Below are positions 44,688 to 53,620 of a stretch of DNA of 64,000 nt, piece by piece. Under the pieces are notes generated by a model. The model had not been told where the DNA came from. It saw only the letters and a list, made by a program, of their open reading frames with translations, and did no database searches. The position numbers and the translations under genes are program-made. The DNA is from Bacillota bacterium (lineage in GTDB: Bacteria > Bacillota > DSM-12270 > Thermacetogeniales > Thermacetogeniaceae): NCBI GenBank assembly GCA_013177945.1, contig JABLXW010000001.1, positions 248,001 through 312,000 on the forward strand, given 5' to 3'. Positions within the stretch are counted from its first letter, which is position 1. The number at the start of each line of letters is the position of its first letter.

Positions 44688-44722
44688 CCCAAAAAAACCG
44701 AAGGCCGGGATCTCTCCCGGCC
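44688..44722 (-). terminator. terminator of the toxin-antitoxin operon
   Basis: GGCCGGGA (44703-44710) and TCCCGGCC (44715-44722) form a strong 8-bp stem with a 4-base loop; on the minus strand a seven-T run follows. Confidence 0.8.
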
Positions 44723-44746
44723 AGGCTCTCTTTGCTTCTTTTCCGC

Positions 44747-45046
44747 CTAAGCCCGCTTCTCCTGCTCCCTCCTGATCGCCTCCGCGATCCAGGACCGCAG
44801 GAGCGTCTGGTAGGGTATGTCCTTCTCCTTCGCTATCCGCTTCGCCGCCTCAATCTGCGACACCCGTAGGCGCAGGGTCACGCGTTTGGTCTTCGACCGC
44901 TCCCTTATCTTCGCGGCCAGCTCGGGCGCAAGCTCGATTTCGTCGGGCTCGAGCAGATCCCAGTAGTCGGCCACGCTGTGGGTATCCCAGAACTCCGCCA
45001 TCTCCTGCTCGCTCTTGAATTCCGGTATTGCCTTTTCTTCCCTCAC
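44747..45046 (-). CDS. CopG/BrnA-like antitoxin
   Basis: A 99-residue protein with an N-terminal acidic domain (EMAEFWDTHSVADYWD) typical of CopG_antitoxin family members and a C-terminal ribbon-helix-helix domain (KRVTLRLRVSQIEAAKRIA). It should bind the toxin with its N-terminal part and the operon's promoter with the RHH. GTG 45046 follows GGAGG by 10 bases and starts 4 bases after the toxin gene stop. Together they form a type II toxin-antitoxin module. Confidence 0.85.
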   Translation of the reverse strand: MREEKAIPEFKSEQEMAEFWDTHSVADYWDLLEPDEIELAPELAAKIRERSKTKRVTLRLRVSQIEAAKRIAKEKDIPYQTLLRSWIAEAIRREQEKRA

Positions 45047-45049
45047 CGC

Positions 45050-45325
45050 TCAGCGCCTCCTTTCCCGGCGGTACAGCCGCCTTTCCTTGCGATCCATATC
45101 CCGCGCCGTCACCACGTACACCGCACTGCCCGGCCTGTCGGCGTATATCACCGTCAGTAGCCGCCCAGTATCCGTCCTGCCCAAAGCTACGCGGGTGCCT
45201 CCGCGGCCCCTCCGGAAGACCGGCTCGTTGAAGAAAACCTCTTCGGCTTCCTCCGGTCTCACTCTGTGCCTGGCGATGTGGTTCACATTCCAGGCGTCCC
45301 ATTTAAAACGGGTTATCCTTTTCAA
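45050..45325 (-). CDS. BrnT-like ribonuclease toxin
   Basis: A 91-residue basic protein with the BrnT blueprint: FKWDAWNVNHIARHRV at the start, EEAEEVFF, a GRTDTGRLLTVIY middle and a closing TARDMDRKERRLYRR. BrnT toxins are RelE-fold RNases. TTG 45325 is the start. In the usual BrnT-BrnA order the toxin comes first, as here. The module lies just past tRNA-Trp in the accessory zone and is intact. Confidence 0.85.
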   Translation of the reverse strand: MKRITRFKWDAWNVNHIARHRVRPEEAEEVFFNEPVFRRGRGGTRVALGRTDTGRLLTVIYADRPGSAVYVVTARDMDRKERRLYRRERRR

Positions 45326-45658
45326 TGGCCCCCACCTGCCCTCATCTTACTATTCCGTCTTGCTCCCGTCAATACGAAATACGAAAAGGCCGGCACTGCG
45401 CAGGCCCTTGCTTTCCTATGCCGCCCGCCCCTTGGCGGCTCTCCCCACCGGCCCCACCAGTGTCCGGCGGAAGCGGGCCAGGAAGCAGTTTCATCAAAGC
45501 GGGGCGGGCCTTCCGGCGCAGTTGACCAGATTTTTAGCCGGTCTGGGCACTCACCGGTTCGTACTCCTTTGCCGCACCGCCTGCAGCAGAGCGGTTTAAC
45601 ACTCAGATACCCCTGTTCATTCTGACTTATATCCTGCTCTGAAAATGAACGTGGTACC
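45326..45658. other. GC-rich stretch without supported genes
   Basis: No credible gene is found in 333 bases; open frames here have no ribosome-binding sites or recognisable motifs. It borders the toxin gene and the IS110 remnant and may contain the toxin-antitoxin promoter and IS110 flank. Confidence 0.4.
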
Positions 45659-46134
45659 TCAAGCAACTTGTTCTAGGGTGACCTGATAGCCGAGATTCTC
45701 CAGCCGTTTGACACTCCTGCGAACAACTGCAGTCTTGCCTATCTCGTCAAAGTAGTTTGGCCCGAGCTCGCGGTATGCAGTGCCATGCTTGAGTATGTGG
45801 TAGGCAATGATCAAAATGGTATGGGCTACTGCCACTGCTGTTCTCTTGCTTCCCCGCCGGGCGGCAATCCGGTGGTATTGGGCACACAAATAGGTTCCTT
45901 TAGTCCTTGCAGCTGCCCGTGCCGCCTCTACCAGGGCTTCTCTGAGCCACGGATCACCTTTTCGAGTTCGGCTACTTGAGCGTTTGCCTTCGCTCTCATT
46001 GTTCCCGGGGCACAGACCTGCCCAGGATGCAAGATGCTTGTGACTGGGGAATCTGCTCATGTTGTCCCCACCTCTGCAATTATCAGTTCTGCGGTCTTCT
46101 TACCCACCCCTGGAATGGTCTCAAGCCTGTGGAG
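45659..46134 (-). pseudogene. IS110-family transposase, C-terminal remnant, frameshifted
   Basis: The remnant begins LHRLETIPGVGKKTAELII (the HhH-like motif of IS110 transposases), is broken by a one-base shift near 46058, and continues MSRFPSHKHLASWAGLCPGN and RTKGTYLCAQYHRI to a stop at 45659. The N-terminal DEDD catalytic part is missing. The 5' side is fused to a different gene fragment at about 46134, marking a deletion junction. Confidence 0.85.
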
Positions 46135-46432
46135 CTCCCATCCCCTGGCGTCTTCTTCAGCCTGTGCTACGCTCCATACCCGGATTGGCTTCTTATTCTG
46201 GAGGGCGTGGCGGAACTCGTGAGCCAGCGTAGTGACGGAGAATTTTGGAAGAAATATGGCGTTAATTGCGGGGTCGTAGCATCCGGAGCCGCAATTTGCG
46301 GTAATGAAAAGGAGCGGCATCGGGATGTGGTACAGCGCGCTCATTTCTTTTAGCCAGGTGAGGCAGGCCCGGTACGCCCTCGAAAATTCCTCTTACCCGC
46401 TTCTCCCTGGGTTGCCACGCCAGGGCTTTCAC
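46135..46432 (-). pseudogene. truncated HExxH-like protein fused to IS110 remnant
   Basis: Codons from GTG 46432 read KALAWQPREKR, then a frameshift near 46395 leads to EEFSRAYRACLTWLKEMSALYHIP and on to FSVTTLAHEFRHALQNKKP and EEDARGW. HEFRH followed by a downstream EEDA is the zinc-peptidase-like pattern of small mobile-element proteins. The reading then runs directly into the transposase remnant. RBS AAGAGAG precedes the GTG. Confidence 0.6.
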
Positions 46433-46629
46433 TTGATCAGCTCTCTTGTAATCTTGATAACGCGGGGCTTGATCCGCGGAACCTGTCTTTTTATAGCTGG
46501 GCTGAACCGCCGGTTGATTGGCTGAATTGAATTATTGGTGGTGCGCAAGGAAACCGCTCCTCTCTTTTCTTTACTTCTTTTTTGAAATCCTCAAGAGCCA
46601 ACCGCTCACCAAGAGAGCTAACGGTCTTC

Positions 46630-47290
46630 TCACAACTCCTTCATCTTTCGCTCCCCAATAAAACCCAACAGGTTTTCCCACTCTTCTTTTGTCAAGTCGG
46701 GGCGGATCTTAACTCTCTCGAAACCAAAACGCTTTCGGACGTGGCTCTCAGTTGAGTCGGTAACGTCCTTTTTCTTGGGGATGTATGTTGGTTCGGTGAA
46801 CACGACAACCTTTGCTATAATTTTCCCATTTTCTACCATATACAGCGTGCCGGGTGTTGCTGTAAACCAGTTCACGTGGTTCCCGACAGGAACCGTCGCG
46901 ACATAGACGGCGTTCTTGGTCGCCTTGTAGTGCAGGCCGTTGGATTGATTGGAGAAGAAATAGAACTCTTCTCCGTCGGAAAGGATGAAATTTAGCTCCC
47001 CCGCGCTGCCGTATTTTGGCGGCGGAAGCGACCGCTGCAGCCCTGCTCTTCCCGGTGCTGAGGTGGTCGACGAGGACCGAGAAAAATTGCTCTGAGTCCG
47101 TTTCCCGACGGGAGCGTAGTTCGCGAAAAGCCTGGACACTTTGATTCCCCGCAAAAACCCGTTGTGAGCGAATGCCCAGTCCTTTCCGTTGATGTTTGCC
47201 ACAAAAGGGTGGGCGTTGGTGACCGAGTCCAGCAGCTTTACCGTACCGTAGCGGACGTGGGCGATAAGCGTCCTGGCCTCAAGAGAGGCA
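46630..47290 (-). pseudogene. class II glutamine amidotransferase, 5'-truncated, two compensating frameshifts
   Basis: Read on the minus strand from the IS21 edge: SLEARTLIAHVRYGTV, NAHPFVANINGKDWAFAHNG, all typical of Ntn-type amidotransferases. Around 47100 the frame must shift to read DSEQFFSVLVDHLSTGKS and around 47020 it shifts back to YGSAGELNFILSDGEEFYFF. The N-terminal catalytic Cys is lost at the IS21 boundary. A Lys-rich C-terminal tail ends at 46630. Confidence 0.8.
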
Positions 47291-47406
47291 ATTGTTGATC
47301 CACAATTAAAATTGATCCCCGATTAACACCGAAAACTGATCCCCCGGAATTTCCAGTTAACTTAAACTATCCCTGAAGGAACATGCTTCAGGGAGGAAAA
47401 TGGGGG

Positions 47407-48860
47407 ATGATTAAAGTGGATCAATGGACAACCATCAGAACGCTTTACAACGAGGGGTACGGCAAAAAGAGAATCGCAAAAATTCTGGGGATTTCTGTGA
47501 ACACGGTACGGCGCGCCCTGAAAGATGATACTCCACCCAGCTACCGGCGTACGAAAACTACGGAGCAAAAGATTCTCCCTTACCTTGAACAAGTCAGAGA
47601 GATGTATCTGGAAAAGAAGCTGATCGGCACTCGCATCTTCGAAGAGCTGAAAAAGCTGGGTTATGACGGCTCCCTGATGACCCTCTACCGCTGCCTCAGG
47701 ATGCTTAAAGAAGAGCCAGGGAACAGAGCCAGCCTGAGATTTGAGACGCTACCAGGAGAGCAGGCCCAATTCGACTGGTCCCCCTTTGATGTAGAGATTG
47801 CCGGGGAAAAGGTCCGGGTCTACTGCTTCCTGGTGATCCTGGGGTACAGCCGGATGAAGTACATGACTTTTAACTTGAAGCAGGACCTCTTTGCGGTAAT
47901 CGAAGCCCTGGAGGAAGCCTTCTGGTTCTTCGGGGGCAGCTCGAAGGAGCTCCTGGTGGACAATGCCAAACAGATAGTCTTTGAAATCAGAAACGGTGTA
48001 AAGTGCTTCAACGAGACATTCCTGGCCCTGGCGGGGCTCTACCGCTTCCGGCCGGTTGCCAAAAGACGCGGCACCCCCAGACCAAAGGGAAGGTGGAGCG
48101 GCCCTTCTACTACATCCAGGAGCACTTCATCAAGGGGAACTCCTTTGACTCCTTAGAGGACCTGATTAACAAAGGCCATGCCTTCATCCTGGAGTGGTGC
48201 GCAAAGGAGCACAGGACAACCCTTAAGAAACCGGAGGAGCTTTTTCGGGAAGAAAAGGAATTACTCCAGCCGCTCCCGCAAACCCCGTTTACTCAAAGCC
48301 TGCGCAAGAGCCGGAAAGTAAGCCGGGACTGCCTTGTCTCCGTAGGCGGCAGCAGGTACTCAGTTCCAGCGCAGCATGCAGGAACCAGGGTCTGGGTTCT
48401 CGTCAGACACGGACATCTTCTGGAGATCCAGGACCAGGCCGGGGCTGTAATTGCAACACACGAATTGTCAAAGACCAAAGGGTCCACCAACATCAAAGAA
48501 GAGCACTACCAAAGCTTGCGCAAAGCACCCTGCACTGCACCGCGCATCCGGGAAATATTCATGCAGTCTTTCCCCTCAGGGAGGGACTACTACCGGCTTC
48601 TGCTGGAGAAGGTCGGCTGCAACGCCACCTACCATGCCCAGAGGATTCTCGACCTCAAGGCGTACTACCCGGACGAAGCAATCGACCAGGCGCTAAGACA
48701 CGCCCTCAGGTACAGGGCGGCCTCTTACAAAACGGTGACCAATATCCTGAAATCACTGGTGTTCTGGCACTCTACCCCTTCCGCAGGAACTCCGGCGCCT
48801 CTTCCCGTAACAGGGCAAATGGTCCGGCCGCTTGCCTGCTACCGGGAACTGCTGCAGTAG
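47407..48860 (+). pseudogene. istA: IS21 transposase IstA, frameshifted
   Basis: The N-terminal helix-turn-helix (YGKKRIAKILGISVNTVRRAL) and DDE domain (QFDWSPF and LLVDNAKQ carry two Asp) are in one frame to about 48060. Then the frame moves by one base and continues HPQTKGKVERPFYYIQEHF, which supplies the catalytic Glu. Both halves are otherwise intact, so a single indel inactivates the gene. ATG 47407 follows GGGAGG. Confidence 0.9.
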
Positions 48861-48876
48861 GGGGAGGGGATGAGCG

Positions 48877-49656
48877 ATGACGCACGAAGACCTGGTTCAG
48901 CTCAAAGAAAACCTGAAACTGCTGAGGCTGAAAGAGATCCAGCAGATCTTCGAGGCAGAAGCCGAAAGAGCGACTCGGGAAAACTCAAGCTACATCGAAT
49001 ACCTTGCCCGTCTGGTGCAGGCCGAAGTGGAGCGCAAAACCGATGCATCCATCGACCGGAAGATCCAGATGGCCCGGTTTCCCAGGCAGTGCACCCTGGA
49101 GAGCTTCGACTTCAACTTCCAGCCGAGCATCAACGCCAGAGAGGTCCGGGAACTGGCCCAAACCTTGAGCTTCATCACAAGAAAAGAAAACGTAATCTTC
49201 ATGGGACCCCCGGGTGTAGGCAAGACCCACCTGGCCATTGCCTTAGGGATCAAGGCCTGCATTGCCCGCTACCGGGTGCTGTTCATGACCTGTGCGGATC
49301 TCGTTGACTATCTCTATGCAGGAATGGCCGACATGAGTGTGGCCGCGAAACTTGAGTCGCTTGCCCGGCTGCATCTCTTAATCATCGATGAAATCGGCTA
49401 CATGCCCGTAGACAAGCAAGAAGCAAACCTCTTCTTCCAGCTGGTGAGCAGACGCTATGAGCATGGTTCCATTATCATCACCACCAACCTTCCCTTTGAC
49501 CAGTGGGACACGGTCTTTGGGGATGAAGTAATCTCTTCAGCGATCATTGACAGGCTGGTGCACCACTGCCACATCTTCCAGATCACCGGCAACAGCTACA
49601 GGATGAAGGACAGACTGAAACCCAAAAAGGGGGTGGCAGGTAGCCGGTTAAATTAA
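48877..49656 (+). CDS. istB: IS21 helper ATPase IstB
   Basis: A 259-residue DnaC-like AAA+ protein. Walker A is MGPPGVGKTHLA near residue 110, Walker B is LLIIDEIGYMPVD, and the sensor region IITTNLPFDQW follows. GGAGGGG precedes it. It helps IstA select targets. It is intact while istA is broken, so the element could only move with IstA from another copy. Confidence 0.95.
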   Translation: MTHEDLVQLKENLKLLRLKEIQQIFEAEAERATRENSSYIEYLARLVQAEVERKTDASIDRKIQMARFPRQCTLESFDFNFQPSINAREVRELAQTLSFITRKENVIFMGPPGVGKTHLAIALGIKACIARYRVLFMTCADLVDYLYAGMADMSVAAKLESLARLHLLIIDEIGYMPVDKQEANLFFQLVSRRYEHGSIIITTNLPFDQWDTVFGDEVISSAIIDRLVHHCHIFQITGNSYRMKDRLKPKKGVAGSRLN

Positions 49657-49831
49657 AATAAAAATGGCGGCGGATCAAATTACATCTATTACCAGTTCTG
49701 GAAGGAGATCAATTGATCAAGGGATCAAATTTCGATGTTAAAAAGGGATCACTTTTACTTGACAATCTAGAACCGAATATAACATTAATGATACCATATA
49801 TATAAAGTAAATCATTAAGGAGGCGGTATTT

Positions 49832-50083
49832 ATGGCCAAAAATTACAAATCTTATTCACTCCGCACTTCGCAAAGCCAGGCAGCCGCGTTCGAAGCTGTG
49901 GCTGCTTTCCGCGGTGAGAGTTTTAATTCCGCTGTAATTTCAGCCATGCGTGCTCTTATTTTGGAGACATTCGCCAAGGAAATAGAAGCAGGAGAAGATT
50001 TGCTCCTGCGAAAAATGCCGGAGCCCTTGCGATTATCCGATGTATGCAGGGAATTCGGAATCGATTTTAAAGAAAAGAAATAA
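49832..50083 (+). CDS. small RHH-like protein
   Basis: An 83-residue protein with a beta-strand plus two-helix start (SYSLRTSQSQAAAFEAVAAFRGESFNSAV in separate blocks) that resembles a ribbon-helix-helix antitoxin or regulator. AAGGAGGCG precedes ATG 49832. The right end of IS21 supplies an outward TTGACA (49758-49763) that could contribute to its promoter. No toxin gene follows. Function unknown. Confidence 0.55.
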   Translation: MAKNYKSYSLRTSQSQAAAFEAVAAFRGESFNSAVISAMRALILETFAKEIEAGEDLLLRKMPEPLRLSDVCREFGIDFKEKK

Positions 50084-50232
50084 AAGGCCTTTCGAAAAAA
50101 CGAAAAACTCGGATTCAACCCGAGTCCAAGGCCGTGAGCTGCGCTTTTTTGCTTTTTCCAGACGCGAAAAGGCCCGGCAGAGAACCGGGTCTCTTAAAAA
50201 ATTTTTCGCCCGGCTTCCCGACGCCGGACCGC
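50084..50232. other. intergenic stretch with stem-loops
   Basis: Two inverted repeats lie here: ACTCGG/CCGAGT near 50107-50125 and CCCGG/CCGGG near 50172-50189, the latter followed by an A/T run. They may end the flanking convergent genes. Confidence 0.4.
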
Positions 50233-50792
50233 TCAGCTCTTGAGGCACGTTTCATGCAGAAGCTCCCCAAATCTTCCCCGCGCCGCTGGGTTGGAAAGCA
50301 ACACCTCGGCATAGAGCCAGTCCACCACGCTTCGAACACTTCTCCCGTGTAGTAGAGACTACAGACAGTACCGGTGTTTGTGGACACCTTCTGTAGCTTC
50401 CTTGGCGGCAGGCCCGCCCCGGCAGCCACCACCCGGTTCACTTCTTCCAGAAGCGCCTGGTTGCCGTAGATTCTCAGCCTGGGCATCGGGCGTCTTTTTC
50501 GCCTGGTGCGCGGACCACGTCCGCGCATGCGTGCAGCTCCACCCAGGCCCGGATGAAACCCCTGCCGTTGATGCTGCCGCAGGGGTACGGCCTTTCCGGA
50601 GCCTGGCAGACATCATCCGACGTTGTGGCCGTGCCCTAGAAAACCCCCTAGGACGCAAGCCCCGGCGTCAGTTGCGGTGTCGATGATTCTCACCGGGCCG
50701 GGTTTCCGCTTCCAATATTGCGGGTCCGATACCCCCATTTGGCGAAACTTCCGTGCTATAATGTGCGCCATCGAAGAGCTGATGCCTAGCAT
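50233..50792 (-). pseudogene. LAGLIDADG-type homing-endonuclease-like protein, several frameshifts
   Basis: Minus-strand pieces in different frames join into one protein: a helix-turn-helix-like N-terminus (AYMLGISSSMAHIIARKFRQMG), DPQYWKRKPGPV, a CGSINGRGFIRAWVELHA block typical of the second endonuclease strand pair, MPRLRIYGNQALLEEVNRVV, SLYYTGE and, after a shift near 50320, VDWLYAEVLLSNPAARG ending at the stop 50233. At least three shifts are needed. The family assignment rests on pattern recognition only. Confidence 0.5.
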
Positions 50793-50831
50793 GTAAGCTA
50801 TTTTGTAATTTCTGCCACAATGCTCACCTGC

Positions 50832-51227
50832 TCACCTTTTTAATCCCCTGCAAAGGACCAAACTCAAGCTCAGACCTGCCCAGCTTCCGGCAAAGGCCAG
50901 CGCGCAGGCGTAAGCAAGAGATACAGGCCACGCTACTTCCAGACCTGCAAACCAGGCCACCATCGGCACAAGATACGCTCCAGCCCAGGCCAGTCCTAGG
51001 GGAAGCATAGTCTCCCGTGAATATCTACCGGCCAGCCACCCAGCGGAAGCGCCCGCCAGGAGCATGGCGATAAATGACGCAATGAGCAGAGCTGCGGCTG
51101 CCCGCTCGTTCACACCCAGGGCTTTTATGCCTTTTGGGTCCATTATGAAAAGCCCGCCGGCGAGGGCCGCTATGCCCACTAAAAGTGCTGAAAGGGTTCT
51201 TTCTGCTAAATGCAGGTCGTCACACAT
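50832..51227 (-). CDS. hypothetical four-TM membrane protein
   Basis: A 131-residue protein with four alanine/leucine-rich membrane segments and short charged loops. ATG 51227 has GGTGATG upstream, which is a weak site. I do not recognise the family. It is surrounded by pseudogenes but its own frame is unbroken. Confidence 0.55.
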   Translation of the reverse strand: MCDDLHLAERTLSALLVGIAALAGGLFIMDPKGIKALGVNERAAAALLIASFIAMLLAGASAGWLAGRYSRETMLPLGLAWAGAYLVPMVAWFAGLEVAWPVSLAYACALAFAGSWAGLSLSLVLCRGLKR

Positions 51228-51291
51228 CTAACATCACCCGTTTTTATCTGGAGTTGCCAGAAGAAATTCGACTTTTTCTCTGTTCTTACTT

Positions 51292-51797
51292 TCAGTACCG
51301 CCCAAGCAACCCCGCCACCGCCCGGGCAAACGCCTCCGCGCTCTGGGGGTCCCTGGCCGTCACGACGTTCCCGGAGACGACCACACTCCGGTCAACATAC
51401 CTGGCGCCCGCTGTCTTGAGCTCCCGCACCGCCGACGGATCGGGGTAGACCGTCGCCTCTTTTTTTCCATCAAGGCAGCCGGCGCGAGCCAGCACCACCG
51501 GGGACAGGCAGACCGCTGCCACAACCTTGTTTTGCCGGTGGGCCTCCCGCACTACCCGGCGAAGTTCTTTGTCGTCCCAAAGATACACCTTCGACCCCGT
51601 GCCGCCTGCGATTACCACAGCGTCGTAGTCGGCGCCACGGACGTCGGAGAAAGCTATGTCGGGTCTTACGGTGCCGCCAAGCATCCCCTTGGCCATCTCC
51701 TTCACACTCTGGCCACGGTGATCTGGGCGCCCTTTTCCTCCAGGACGCGCCTGGGCGTGAAGAACTCCTCGTCCCTGAAATCTCTGGGGGCAACCAT
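51292..51797 (-). pseudogene. DJ-1/PfpI-family protein, frameshifted
   Basis: From ATG 51797 the frame reads MVAPRDFRDEEFFTPRRVLEE, typical of the family N-terminus with the conserved Glu. A one-base shift near 51700 is needed to reach KEMAKGMLGG, YDAVVIAGGTG and AAVCLSPVVLARAG, whose Cys is the expected nucleophile, ending at 51292. Without the indel this would be a normal protein of about 168 residues. Confidence 0.82.
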
Positions 51798-51929
51798 TAG
51801 GAGGTTAAAAAAGATGGCCTCCAGGGTGGTCCGCAATAGCGCCACCGTGAGGTAAGCCCGCAGGGCGGCAACTCGGATTCCGGCACCGCCTGTGACGCCT
51901 GCGGCCGATCCGGCCCCAACGATCGGCAC

Positions 51930-52111
51930 GATTTGCGCCCCGGCTTCCCGGCCAGTCATGGCCGCCAGCACCTTCTCCACATAGGTTCGTGTTTCGGATA
52001 CGGCGGTACGCCGGCGTATCTCTCCACGGCCCCTGGCCCGGCGTTGTATGCTGCCAGGGCCAGCCGGAGATCGCCGCCGAAGCGGTCAAGAAGATGGCGG
52101 AGGTAGCGGGC
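51930..52111 (-). pseudogene. lytic transglycosylase C-terminal remnant
   Basis: [27 protein letters not shown] followed by [11 protein letters not shown] (blocks) is the Slt-type C-terminal motif. After a shift near 51995 it continues [15 protein letters not shown]. The catalytic Glu region is not present. It directly precedes the DJ-1 pseudogene. Confidence 0.75.
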
Positions 52112-52232
52112 AGGGCATCCCCGACCGCAAGCCCCAGCAGGCAGCCGCAAAATTTCCGGCAGCCGGTATTCGGCGCTGCGAACCCCGTCCTCCCCGGTCA
52201 TTACAGGCCGCGCGATCCCGGCACGCCCGGGT

Positions 52233-52847
52233 TCAAAGGCGGTCCGTTCCGGGAATCTTTCTCTCCGCGACCGTCCACCCGTCCCCCTGCCTTTTGACCT
52301 CGGCCAGGAACCCAGCCACCGCGTACACGGTGCCGCCCAGGTGGTGAACAGGAAAATGATCCTTGGCCTTGAAGGTCCAGCGGCCCTCGAAGCACCCCGG
52401 CGCGGCCTCGGCCGCCGCCACCTCGCCCACAAAGATCCAGTGGTCGCCTCCATCGTATGTCTTCCACAGGCGGCACTCCACCCCGGCCAGGCACTCGGCC
52501 ACCAGCGGGGCGGGGACCTTCCGCCCTGCCACGGGAGTCAGCCCCGCAGCCGCAAACTTGTCCACGTCCCTTCCTGAGACGGTACCGCAGAAGTGGACGC
52601 GGTCGAGAAGCCCGTAGCCGGGGACATTCAGGGTGAAGGCACCGGTGGCCCGCACATACTCTGCGGTCAGGTGCTGCTTGGCCACGGCTACAGCGACCAG
52701 GGGCGGTTTTCTGCTGACAGGCATCTGCCACGAGGCGGCCATCACGTTGGGCCTGCCGTCCTTCCGGCTCCCGATGAGCACCACGCAACCGGGCGCGAGA
52801 AGACGGTAAGCCTCGTCAGGCGCTATCTCACTTTTGTCCATGCGCAT
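52233..52847 (-). CDS. flavin reductase-like FMN-binding protein
   Basis: A 204-residue protein of the flavin-reductase-like domain (split-barrel) family: [21 protein letters not shown] with [14 protein letters not shown], then [11 protein letters not shown], and a His-containing core [11 protein letters not shown]. It binds FMN and reduces it with NAD(P)H or serves as an electron carrier. ATG 52847 follows AAGGAG. The frame is intact among pseudogenes, and the gene is GC-rich compared with the backbone. Confidence 0.85.
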   Translation of the reverse strand: MRMDKSEIAPDEAYRLLAPGCVVLIGSRKDGRPNVMAASWQMPVSRKPPLVAVAVAKQHLTAEYVRATGAFTLNVPGYGLLDRVHFCGTVSGRDVDKFAAAGLTPVAGRKVPAPLVAECLAGVECRLWKTYDGGDHWIFVGEVAAAEAAPGCFEGRWTFKAKDHFPVHHLGGTVYAVAGFLAEVKRQGDGWTVAERKIPGTDRL

Positions 52848-53020
52848 CTCCACTCCTTCTGCCGGGAATATGGCGCTGGTTCCGTGGGTCGAAGCCCACA
52901 GCAACAGCCGCACGGTCCCAGCGCCGTCTGAAGGGTCCAATAATGTACTTCTGCAAGAAGCCAAACCCAAGCCAGCCGAACTGGCAGCTGAAAACAACTA
53001 ATCCCTTTCCCGGTTTTCGG

Positions 53021-53482
53021 CTAGTCCAGCGTTTCTATGGCCCGCAGGAGTTGCATGTATCCTTCGCTCAGGCAGTCCGCCCCGGCTAGCAGGTGGCTGA
53101 GGTATTCGCGAGTGGGTTTGAGCCCACCCTGGACTTTTTCAGGGTTTGCCACATAGGTCACGGCGGTGACGTCTTTACCTGTCTGTTGTCGCTCCACGTT
53201 GACCAGATGGCGCCTGTAGTGATGAGGGACGCCTTCATAGTGGTCAAGCCTCCGCAACTCTTCTTCCGAAAGGAGGTACAGGACGCCCTCCACCGCATCG
53301 CCGGGGCAAGGCATAATGTTGGCGAAGCCTGCGCCGGGGACCTTTGCAGACGCCTTGTTGAACTCCAGACGCCAGTTTCTGAGGATCCCGAGGACGCGGT
53401 CGGGGCACCGCCCGATCCGCTCTTTCATTTGGTTGGCGTCTATATTGGAGCCGTAGGCAAAGTACCAGATACTGGCAGTCAA
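53021..53482 (-). CDS. gamma-glutamylcyclotransferase-like protein
   Basis: A 153-residue GGCT-fold protein with the YFAYGSN substrate loop at residues 7-13 and the catalytic Glu in LDHYEGVP. It should release 5-oxoproline from gamma-glutamyl compounds or act on related amines. The next genes are pseudogenes. Intact. Confidence 0.85.
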   Translation of the reverse strand: MTASIWYFAYGSNIDANQMKERIGRCPDRVLGILRNWRLEFNKASAKVPGAGFANIMPCPGDAVEGVLYLLSEEELRRLDHYEGVPHHYRRHLVNVERQQTGKDVTAVTYVANPEKVQGGLKPTREYLSHLLAGADCLSEGYMQLLRAIETLD

Positions 53483-53620
53483 GTTTAACCTTGTCTTCCT
53501 TCCTCTCTTTGGATGTTAAACCACATTTTCCTTTGGTCAACCGTTCCAGGACCATAGCCAGCAAGCATGACCGATATAATCGCCTTCGCTGTATCTAAAT
53601 GTTCATATGCAATTCAACAC

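Larger units (their letters stand above)
47296..49763 (+). mobile_element. IS21-family insertion sequence, about 2.47 kb
   Basis: The element carries istA and istB and has the multiple terminal repeats of the family. Left units TGATCC(C) start at 47296, 47313 and 47337; right units GGGATCA lie at 49721-49727 and 49744-49750. The inner pairs share the core TTAACA-Y-CGAAA (47323-47334 and reverse at 49730-49741). Exact ends are uncertain by a few bases. It interrupts or borders the amidotransferase pseudogene. No target duplication could be established. Confidence 0.85.

Noticed and set aside
45015-45599. 194-residue plus-strand open frame over the toxin-antitoxin region
   Set aside because: It is a shadow of the BrnT-like gene and GC-rich flank, without motif support.
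45322-45666. 114-residue minus-strand open frame between the toxin gene and the IS110 remnant
   Set aside because: No motif, no ribosome-binding site, composition as expected for non-coding GC-rich DNA.
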